This document shows positions 58,471 through 64,000 of a stretch of DNA of 64,000 bases, piece by piece. Position numbers and translations under genes: made by a program. Under the pieces are notes generated by a model, which ran no database searches, had not been told where the DNA came from, and was given only the letters and a program-made list of their open reading frames with translations. Origin of the DNA: AG2 sp036493735. Its GTDB lineage: Bacteria; Gemmatimonadota; Gemmatimonadetes; Gemmatimonadales; Gemmatimonadaceae. How positions within the stretch are numbered: position 1 is the stretch's first letter; every line of letters begins with the position of its first letter. The DNA lies in assembly GCA_036493735.1 (NCBI GenBank), contig DASXPH010000002.1, positions 122,246 through 186,245 on the forward strand, read 5' to 3'.

Positions 58471-58878
58471 ATGTTCAACTCCGCATCGGCCCGAAAGGGC
58501 TTCACCCTCATCGAGCTGTTGATCGTCGTCGTGATCATCGGCATTCTCGCCGCGATCGCGATCCCGAAGTTCGCGAACACCAAGTCGAAAGCGTACGTCA
58601 CCGCCATGAAATCCGACCTCCGTAACCTGGTGACCGCGGAAGAGGCGTTCTTCTCGGATTCGACGTACTACACCACCGCGACCAACCTCACCACGCGCAA
58701 TACGTGGAAGAGCACGACGGGCGTGGGCATGCCGGCCGTGACCACTGGCGCGGGCTTCTGGAAGGCAACCGTGACGCACAGCCAGCTGGCTGGTGCCACC
58801 TGCGGTATCGGCGTCAACACGACGAACCCGATCATCACCACCGCGGGCGACGGTGAGCCGAGCTGCTACGTCCCCTAA
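58471..58878 (+). CDS. pilA: Type IV major pilin, copy 1
   Basis: A 135-residue prepilin. Leader MFNSASARKG is cut before FTLIELLIVVVIIGILAAIA, the classic N-methylated helix with Glu5. The globular part is short and Thr/Ser-rich with a Cys pair (ATCGIG, PSCYVP) able to form the C-terminal disulfide loop. Pilins polymerise into type IV pili for twitching, adhesion or DNA uptake. Its last 138 bases match copy 2 at 136 positions, while the 5' half has many synonymous changes. Confidence 0.96.
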   Translation: MFNSASARKGFTLIELLIVVVIIGILAAIAIPKFANTKSKAYVTAMKSDLRNLVTAEEAFFSDSTYYTTATNLTTRNTWKSTTGVGMPAVTTGAGFWKATVTHSQLAGATCGIGVNTTNPIITTAGDGEPSCYVP

Positions 58879-58906
58879 TCGGCTGCTGATGCTCGACAGC
58901 AGGACA

Positions 58907-58938
58907 ACGGGCCCGCAAGCAAATGCTTGCGGGCCCGT
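58907..58938 (+). terminator. Perfect 15-bp hairpin terminator after pilin copy 1
   Basis: ACGGGCCCGCAAGCA (58907-58921) and TGCTTGCGGGCCCGT (58924-58938) are exact complements with a 2-base AA between them, then TCGTTTG. It lies 29 bases past the pilin stop. Copy 2 is followed instead by a nested CTCTACC-type terminator. Confidence 0.85.
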
Positions 58939-59170
58939 TCGTTTGATGTCGCGTTAGGCCCGACCGCGCTGCAACTTGCGGCTGCACGATGATGAATGTG
59001 ATCCGACGCATGTACCGCATGTCGGTACGCTCACTTTACTTGCGCTTATGGGAGCCTCACTGCATGGACGTTGCTTTTACAATCACTCAACAAGATCCCG
59101 GCACTGCAGGCGGTTGAAAAAACGAACACCGCGCCGCGCAGTCGCTTCCCACCTCTTTCAGGATCATGAC

Positions 59171-59569
59171 ATGCTGAACTCCCGCAAGGGCTTTACGCTC
59201 ATCGAGCTGTTGATCGTGGTCGTCATCATCGGCATTCTTGCCGCGATCGCGATTCCGAAGTTTGCCAACACCAAGTCCAAGGCGTACGTCACGGCCATGA
59301 AGTCGGACCTCCGCAACCTCGTGACGGCTGAAGAGGCGTTCTTCTCGGATTCGACGTACTACACCACGGCGACGAACCTGGTCACGCGGAACACCTTCAA
59401 GAACTCCTCAGGCGTCGGCGTCCCGGCCGTTACCACTGGCGCGGGCTTCTGGAAGGCAACCGTGACGCACAGCCAGCTGGCTGGTGCCACCTGCGGTATC
59501 GGCGTCAACACGACGAACCCGATCATCACCACCGCGGGCGACGGTGAACCGAGCTGCTACGTCCCGTAA
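59171..59569 (+). CDS. pilA: Type IV major pilin, copy 2
   Basis: A 132-residue prepilin, leader MLNSRKG, then FTLIELLIVVVIIGILAAIA. It is nearly identical to copy 1 in the mature region except for a stretch near residues 70-90 (LVTRNTFKNSSGVGVPAV against LTTRNTWKSTTGVGMPAV). The ATG at 59171 has AGGA 8 bases upstream. It is preceded by a 293-base spacer without a gene and followed by its own terminator, so each copy has its own unit. Confidence 0.96.
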   Translation: MLNSRKGFTLIELLIVVVIIGILAAIAIPKFANTKSKAYVTAMKSDLRNLVTAEEAFFSDSTYYTTATNLVTRNTFKNSSGVGVPAVTTGAGFWKATVTHSQLAGATCGIGVNTTNPIITTAGDGEPSCYVP

Positions 59570-59683
59570 TCGGTAGAGGGTAGTGGGTAGAGGGTTGTGG
59601 GTTGGAACAGGGAAGGCCGCCGGTTTACCGGCGGCCTTCGTTCTTTTCACACTCTACCCTCTACCCACTACCCTCTAGCCATT
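59570..59683. terminator. Nested terminator after pilin copy 2
   Basis: Inner stem AAGGCCGCCGGT / ACCGGCGGCCTT (59613-59624 and 59627-59638) followed by CGTTCTTTTC. Outer arms GGTAGAGGGTAGTGGGTAGA then GGG (59572-59594) and ACTCTACCCTCTACCCACTA then CCCTCT (59651-59676) are largely complementary. Confidence 0.8.
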
Positions 59684-60113
59684 TCACCGGATCGCCAACC
59701 CGAATCTCCGCATCGCTGAGCACCTGCGCGAACGCCCCGCCCCGCCAATGCGGGCGCATCGTGGCCTGGAGGCCGGCAAGCGCCTCCTCCATCCGCTCGC
59801 AGGGCGTCACCTCCCCGCCGATCAGCAGACGCGCATCGCCGATCAACAGCACCCGATTCCGCGTCTGCTCGAGATCGATGCCGCTCACCAGCAGGTTCGC
59901 TCGGCGCGTAGCGGGATCGAGATCCGCACCGAGCTCCGACATGCACGCTGACCAGGCTTCCTGCGAGAGAATGGTCACCTGCCGCCGCCGGCTGCGATCG
60001 ACGCTGCCCACCACCCCCTGCCCGGCGGCGACCTTCGCCTGCTTCACTGGATCCATCGGCCCACGGTGCGCGCGCTTGATCCAGATCGCCTGAAGCACTC
60101 CGTCCATGCGCAT
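59661..60113 (-). CDS. MOSC-domain protein
   Basis: A 150-residue protein made almost only of a MOSC domain: AIWIKRAHRGPMDPVKQAKV at the start, GQGVVGSVDRSRRRQVTILS with the conserved basic/QVT motif, and LLIGDARLLIGGEVTPCERM near the end, including the conserved Cys (about residue 105). MOSC proteins bind molybdenum cofactor or carry sulfur. It sits between pilin copy 2 and the minor pilins with no link to them, but the window has mobA and moeA elsewhere. Confidence 0.85.
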   Translation of the reverse strand: MRMDGVLQAIWIKRAHRGPMDPVKQAKVAAGQGVVGSVDRSRRRQVTILSQEAWSACMSELGADLDPATRRANLLVSGIDLEQTRNRVLLIGDARLLIGGEVTPCERMEEALAGLQATMRPHWRGGAFAQVLSDAEIRVGDPVKWLEGSG

Positions 60114-60149
60114 AACTTAACGGTGGCCGAACTGCAGAACATGGCAGAG

Positions 60150-60262
60150 GTCAGTGGGTGGAGGACAGGAGAGTTGGAAAAAGGAAGGCCGACGGCTTTG
60201 CCGTCGGCCTAATTCCTTTTCCGCCACCCTCTATGCACTGCCCTCTACCCTCTACCCACATC
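60150..60262. terminator. Nested terminator between MOSC and pilX-like genes
   Basis: Inner stem AGGCCGACGGC / GCCGTCGGCCT (60186-60196 and 60200-60210, loop TTT), with GGAAAAAGGA before and TTCCTTTTCC after it, and outer arms GTGGGTGGAGG (60153) and CACCCTCTATGCACTGCCCT then CTACCCTCTACCC (60226-60260). It is the same design as 11780, 51183 and 59570. Confidence 0.8.
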
Positions 60263-60263
60263 A

Positions 60264-61406
60264 TCACCAGATCGGAATATCGTCCACCCAGGTGTTCGGC
60301 AACGCGATGTAATGCTTCAGGCGCTGCGTTGCCTTGGAGATGTTACACGAGTTGTAAACGTAGGTCTTAGTACCGTTCGCGGTCGCGTCGTCGGTGACCA
60401 GGCCCTGCGCGGGTGGGGTTGCGCCGGGCAGGAGAAAGTTCAAGCCGCTGACCGTCGTCCCGGACGTCGTGTTGTTACCGTCGGACGTGAGCTTGCCGCC
60501 GACGAGAATGATGCCCGACCACATGTTGCTGCCCGAGATGGAGAAATCCGAGTCGGCGATGATGATGCCTCGGCCGGCGTTCGGCAGGGAGAAGCCGTTG
60601 CTGTGCACCCGGATGATCGGCCACTTCGTCGTGTCAGCGAAGTACGCCCCGCCCGGAAAGCTCTGGGGCGGCACCTCGAAATCGTATGGTGCCAGCGCGT
60701 TGCCGTTCACGATCCCGTTCCAGTCGATGGTGACGAGCTGCTCGATCTGCGCGAGCGTCTTCGTGGTGTCGAGCGGAGGATTGCCCGTCGGCGTGAAGTT
60801 GCCGGTCGACGTGTAATCGCCCTTCGGCACCATGACGCCGGCGACGGCCGGCTTGCGTCCGCACTGGTCGTTGCCGTCGATCTGTCCGGCGCTACCCTGC
60901 TTGTCCAACCCCGAAAGGCTGGTCCAGGCGCCGGTGATGTTCATCGTGACCGTCGTCCACTGCACCATCAGTCCGACGCTGCGGACGCTGTTCGTCGTAT
61001 CGCCGCCGCGCAGCTTGGCCGTCGAGTCCACGCCGCGGGCGCGAATGTAGAAGAGCGCCGGAATCGTGTCCTTCGTCCCCTGCTGCGGCCGCATTAGCCT
61101 CGCAACGACCACGACATAGCCGCCGCGAACCGCGAACGTGACGCTGTCCTGCCCCGACGTCACGGCGCTCGGATCGGTGAGACAGGTCGAGCCAGAGAGC
61201 CCACACAGGCTGTCGCGCTTGATGAGAAAACGCTGAAGCCCCTGTTCGGCGACGGTGTACGCGCGATTCTGACCCTTCTGCGCGGTCATGGTGGTGCCCT
61301 CGGCCGCCGTCGCCGCGAGCCCGGCCGCGAGCGCGAAGCTCAGGACGACCAGGAACACGATCACCAGCGGCAGGGCGAACCCGATTCGATTCTTCAGACT
61401 TCGCAT
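60264..61406 (-). CDS. PilX-like type IV pilus minor protein
   Basis: A 380-residue protein with an N-terminal hydrophobic helix (GFALPLVIVFLVVLSFALAA) after a short basic leader, as in PilX N-domain proteins, then a long Thr/Gly-rich extracellular part. Four Cys are present (LCGLSGSTC, QCGR) plus one near the end (NSCNIS). Last gene of the minor-pilin operon, 22 bases after the pilW-like stop, with GGAG 8 bases before its ATG. Confidence 0.8.
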   Translation of the reverse strand: MRSLKNRIGFALPLVIVFLVVLSFALAAGLAATAAEGTTMTAQKGQNRAYTVAEQGLQRFLIKRDSLCGLSGSTCLTDPSAVTSGQDSVTFAVRGGYVVVVARLMRPQQGTKDTIPALFYIRARGVDSTAKLRGGDTTNSVRSVGLMVQWTTVTMNITGAWTSLSGLDKQGSAGQIDGNDQCGRKPAVAGVMVPKGDYTSTGNFTPTGNPPLDTTKTLAQIEQLVTIDWNGIVNGNALAPYDFEVPPQSFPGGAYFADTTKWPIIRVHSNGFSLPNAGRGIIIADSDFSISGSNMWSGIILVGGKLTSDGNNTTSGTTVSGLNFLLPGATPPAQGLVTDDATANGTKTYVYNSCNISKATQRLKHYIALPNTWVDDIPIW

Positions 61407-61428
61407 AACGATATCTCCAGGATCCGCT

Positions 61429-62334
61429 CTAGAAGCCGGGGTGATTGCGGAAGAGAACTGCCGTCTCCATCCGGGATAATTCGGCGGTGCGTCCCGCCAT
61501 CGTGGATGGACTCGAGCCGGTCAACACCAGTGAGACGCCGACGAGGCTGTCGAGCACCGCCGGAGGATTGACCGAAGACGTGTCGACGTTGCGCACGAAG
61601 AACTTGAAGCGCGCGCCAGCGTCGAATGGCGCCACCAACTCGTCGGGGTTGCGCCCTTCGAGCTTTCGGTAGAGCCCAATGCGTCCCGGATACATCGCCG
61701 AGGCGCCGAAGTAGTACAGCACGTTCTGATAGAAGAAGACGGGATCGCCGATCTGACCATCGGCGACGAGCGAAGCGGGCTGCACATCCACGAAGCCCCA
61801 GCTGCGACCGTTGACGGTGTCGGCCTTGATCTTCGCCGTCGACAAACACTGCGACGAGTTGACGGACGGCGTCCTCGGCGCGTTCAGCGCGGTGTCGATT
61901 ACCGGCACGTAGACGTACTGCTTCGTGACCTTGTTCCGCCACGCATAGCCCGCGTACTTGGCCATCGCGAGTGACGCCGAATCGACCGCGAGCATGCTCA
62001 CGGTGGTCGCGGACGCACCAAGAGGCCCGCACACGAGGCCCATCGCGTAGGGCACGCGCACGCTGATGCTCTCTGGCCACGCGAGCATGACGCTGCCCGG
62101 TGCGTCGGCGCCGTCATGGACCATGCGCAGGTCCGAGAAGACCAGATTCATCGACGTCTGGCCGATGGCGCGGGCGTCGCGCTTGCCGCGCTGCAGCGCC
62201 GCGAGGCGGCTCTGTGCCAGCATCAGCCGCGTGAGCGCCGTACCGAGAATGCCCAGGATGACGACGCAGGCCATGATTTCGATCAGCGTGAAACCACGAC
62301 GCCGTAGCGCGGACAATGAGAAAGTTCGAATCAT
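61429..62334 (-). CDS. PilW-like prepilin-type minor pilin
   Basis: A 301-residue prepilin: leader ...RRRG then FTLIEIMACVVILGILGTAL, an N-methylation-type helix with Glu at +5. PilW-family position between pilV-like and pilX-like genes. The globular part has Cys (LVCGP, SSQCLS) and beta-rich segments. The ATG at 62334 has AGGA 7 bases upstream and is chosen over an in-frame codon at 62355. Confidence 0.85.
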   Translation of the reverse strand: MIRTFSLSALRRRGFTLIEIMACVVILGILGTALTRLMLAQSRLAALQRGKRDARAIGQTSMNLVFSDLRMVHDGADAPGSVMLAWPESISVRVPYAMGLVCGPLGASATTVSMLAVDSASLAMAKYAGYAWRNKVTKQYVYVPVIDTALNAPRTPSVNSSQCLSTAKIKADTVNGRSWGFVDVQPASLVADGQIGDPVFFYQNVLYYFGASAMYPGRIGLYRKLEGRNPDELVAPFDAGARFKFFVRNVDTSSVNPPAVLDSLVGVSLVLTGSSPSTMAGRTAELSRMETAVLFRNHPGF

Positions 62335-62344
62335 TGGGGGATCC

Positions 62345-62809
62345 TCAGCAGGCAACGACGCCCAGGGACGTACCGCAGATGGGCGCGCTCCGGTACATCT
62401 GGAGCGAATCCTTGAGCAGGGTATCGCTGATGATGCTCGTCTGCGGCACGATCGTGATCGAGATCGTCGCCGTCTGGCCGGCGGTCACCGTGCCCGTTGT
62501 CGTGATCGCGATGCGCCGTACATAGGTGAAGTCGCCGAGGGTCATCGTCTTCGATGCCGGCAGCACGGTGCTCGTGAGGCTCTTGAATGGCAACGCCCCG
62601 ACGATATTCGATGTCTGCTGCATCGCGAAGGTGCGCTTCGCGATGAGATCGTTGCGGCGCTGCGACTGCGTGAGGCTCGCCGAGATGTGGCCGACGTACG
62701 TCATCATGATGCTGAGGACGATCACGGCCACGAGCACTTCGATGAGCGACAGGCCCTGACGGGCGCGCGGCACGAAGCGCGGTGCGCGAGTAGCAAGTGT
62801 GTTGGACAT
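62345..62809 (-). CDS. PilV-like prepilin-type minor pilin
   Basis: A 154-residue prepilin with leader ...RARQG followed by LSLIEVLVAVIVLSIMMTYV. The mature part carries a C-terminal Cys pair (PICGTSLGVVAC) that can close the usual disulfide loop. Gap of 1 base to the fimT-like gene upstream and 10 bases to pilW-like downstream; same operon. Confidence 0.85.
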   Translation of the reverse strand: MSNTLATRAPRFVPRARQGLSLIEVLVAVIVLSIMMTYVGHISASLTQSQRRNDLIAKRTFAMQQTSNIVGALPFKSLTSTVLPASKTMTLGDFTYVRRIAITTTGTVTAGQTATISITIVPQTSIISDTLLKDSLQMYRSAPICGTSLGVVAC

Positions 62810-62810
62810 A

Positions 62811-63260
62811 TTACTTCACCTGTACCATGCCGCCCCTCGACACCCGAATCCATTTACTGATACCGTTGGATGTGAGCGTCACGAGCATCGTGTCGGAGGC
62901 AAGGCCGTTGGGATAGATCTCGAAGGGAGCGGTCGACGGATAGTACGTGACGTTGCTGCCCCGGAGATTGTAGGTTGAACCGAACGCGGTCTTTCTATAG
63001 GTGGTGCTCTGTGAGCGATCGGTCACCACCAGCTGCATCGCCGCGGTGTCCACCCGAATACGAACAGGCCTTCGGATACGGCCGGGAATGGCGAAGCCAG
63101 CGCGAATGTCATTCGCGATGCCCTCGGCTGCGCGCGCCACCCGCTCCTGCGCGAGATACGCGCTGAAGCGGCTCATGGAGAGCGTACCGACGATCAGGCC
63201 GATGACGAGCACGATGAACAGCTCGACAATCGTGAAGCCACGACGCGACGACAAATGCAT
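62811..63260 (-). CDS. FimT/GspH-like minor pilin
   Basis: A 149-residue prepilin with leader MHLSSRRG then FTIVELFIVLVIGLIVGTLS, Glu at +5, and a GspH/FimT-like part (RVARAAEGIANDIRAGFAIP, VRIRVDTAAMQLVVTDRSQS). First gene of the operon, with AGGG 5 bases before its ATG. FimT proteins start pilus assembly together with PilV, PilW and PilX. Confidence 0.88.
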   Translation of the reverse strand: MHLSSRRGFTIVELFIVLVIGLIVGTLSMSRFSAYLAQERVARAAEGIANDIRAGFAIPGRIRRPVRIRVDTAAMQLVVTDRSQSTTYRKTAFGSTYNLRGSNVTYYPSTAPFEIYPNGLASDTMLVTLTSNGISKWIRVSRGGMVQVK

Positions 63261-63794
63261 GAGACCCTTGTGTTTGGCGAAGCGCGACGGGAAGTGATAG
63301 TCGCGCCGATCATAGGGGAGACGAGCACGAAGTGCGCCCTGTCACCCGTCTGGTATACAGTGGTTTAACCCCCGGCAGCGACGGTGGTTAATCTGTTCCG
63401 CGACCGATTCGAAATGGGGGCGTTCGATTTCTGTGCTGGCGATCTGCACGAAACGCTCGCGATTCGCGAGCGGACAGTTCGTCCGCGATCTGGATCACCT
63501 AACGACGCGTTGAGCATTGGGGCGTTGCGCCCAACGCTCAACGCGCAGCGCCCAGCGCTCAACGCGCCGCGCCCAACGCGCCTTGCAACTTGCGCGGGCT
63601 GACGCATTCTGCGTGAACGTCAGGAACGTGTGTGACCACATGTTTTATACCTAACGCCTTCCGTTATACGGCGATGCGTACATGCGGTCCAAAGGTTTAC
63701 GGTCGGTTTATGGCTTGCTTTCTCTCATCGCATCGAGCACCTGACCGATGCGGGCCAGGTTCATTGTCAAAGATCTTTCTCGGGAGTTTACTCC
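63261..63794. other. 534-base divergent intergenic region with repeat
   Basis: Separates the minor-pilin operon from pilin copy 3 and holds promoters for both, though none is clear. It includes the GTTGAGC-family repeat at 63499-63593, and ACCTAAC variants of the GCCTAAC motif at about 63498 and 63650. GGGAG lies 8 bases before the pilin ATG. No gene with convincing codon use is visible. Confidence 0.6.
63499..63593. repeat. GTTGAGC-family imperfect repeats
   Basis: One forward unit GCGTTGAGC followed by a longer run of opposed units (CAACGCTCAACGCGCAGCGC then CCAGCGCTCAACGCGCCGCG, CCCAACGCGCC). More degenerate than the arrays at 55461 and 57211. Confidence 0.65.
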
Positions 63795-64000
63795 ATGCGT
63801 TCCACACAGCTGACCCGCAAGGGTTTTACGCTCATCGAGCTGCTGATCGTGGTCGTCATCATCGGCATCTTGGCCGCGATCGCGATCCCGAAGTTCGCCA
63901 ACACCAAGTCGAAGGCGTACGTGACGGCGATGAAGTCCGACCTTCGCAACCTCGTGACGGCTGAGGAAGCGTTCTTCTCGGATTCGACGTATTACACGAC
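63795..64000 (+). CDS. pilA: Type IV major pilin, copy 3 (cut by the window end)
   Basis: The first 68 residues: leader MRSTQLTRKG, then FTLIELLIVVVIIGILAAIA and the same SKAYVTAMKSDLRNLVTAEE as copies 1 and 2. At the nucleotide level its 5' half is closer to copy 2 than to copy 1 by eye. GGGAG lies 8 bases before the ATG. The C-terminus is outside the window, so whether it shares the common 3' segment is unknown. Confidence 0.95.
   Translation, partial: MRSTQLTRKGFTLIELLIVVVIIGILAAIAIPKFANTKSKAYVTAMKSDLRNLVTAEEAFFSDSTYYT

Noticed and set aside
59020..59100. Sigma-54 promoter before pilin copy 2
   Set aside because: GG and GC pairs are present (TGGACGTTGC) but 5 rather than 10 bases apart.
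1..64000. tRNA, rRNA, insertion sequences or phage genes
   Set aside because: Read for cloverleaf arms with CCA ends, conserved rRNA segments, transposase DDE motifs and phage structural motifs; none found, though a covariance search would be decisive.

Overview
The window is GC-rich, gene-dense chromosomal DNA from a free-living, respiring, Gram-negative (diderm) bacterium. Gemmatimonadota (Gemmatimonas/Gemmatirosa-like) is the best guess. This is an inference from gene style: an ADOP-type duplicated permease, an M1 peptidase fused to a predicted outer-membrane barrel, ATP synthase a and b subunits with signal peptides, an ETF:menaquinone-oxidoreductase operon, and many lipoproteins with lipoboxes. 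I see no phage, insertion sequence, CRISPR array, rRNA or tRNA.

Layout. 1-8.8 kb (mostly minus): the start of a DHH phosphoesterase, an APC amino-acid permease, guaB, a DUF1232 protein, then an envelope block of two tandem M15 peptidases, an active L,D-transpeptidase and a degenerate L,D-transpeptidase-like paralogue. 9-16.5 kb (plus): gpmI, a barrel-like protein, a BON protein, a 6-pyruvoyl-tetrahydropterin synthase family protein, and a tightly overlapping mobA-dacB-moeA-methyltransferase run. 16.5-25.1 kb (minus): an electron-transfer operon (glutaryl-CoA dehydrogenase-like enzyme, etfB, etfA, membrane Fe-S ETF:quinone oxidoreductase), then a SprT-like protein, a phosphoesterase, an NAD-type isocitrate dehydrogenase and a lipoprotein. 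25.2-36.7 kb: cstA-ybdD, an MFS transporter, an M20 peptidase, small unknowns, a TPR protein, a two-gene ABC exporter, and a sugar nucleotidyltransferase/cupin pair. 36.8-51.1 kb: a UbiB-family kinase, a PAS histidine kinase, an ADOP permease, the M1-barrel protein, a zinc-ribbon membrane protein and an S9 peptidase. 51.3-54.5 kb: atpZ-I-B-E-F-H, without any F1 core genes. 54.8-58.1 kb: a BsuPI-domain lipoprotein, a MoxR ATPase and small lipoproteins. 58.4-64 kb: three near-identical type IV pilins (the third cut by the window end), facing a fimT-pilV-pilW-pilX-like minor-pilin operon.

The most unusual layer is intergenic. Many gene ends carry short tandem repeats, mostly with a 7-bp period, in three sequence families (GTTGAGC, GGTAGAG, GGTGAAC types). 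They are often placed as inverted arms around a central hairpin. Three loci also share a ~62-bp palindromic element with GAACGAAGCGTT ends, and four share a terminator-like hairpin with a GGCCGRCGG-type stem. One array at 55461-55572 is 16 consecutive 7-bp units. Separately, the heptamer GTTAGGC is scattered through the window in coding, stop-codon and intergenic positions, at about three times the number base composition predicts. Together these look like a coordinated, undescribed repeat/terminator system and are the main candidates for follow-up.

Working together, the genes serve peptidoglycan remodelling (M15, L,D-transpeptidase, PBP4), molybdenum cofactor synthesis, acyl-CoA oxidation feeding the quinone pool, peptide and amino-acid use (CstA, APC, M20, M1, S9), and twitching/adhesion pili.
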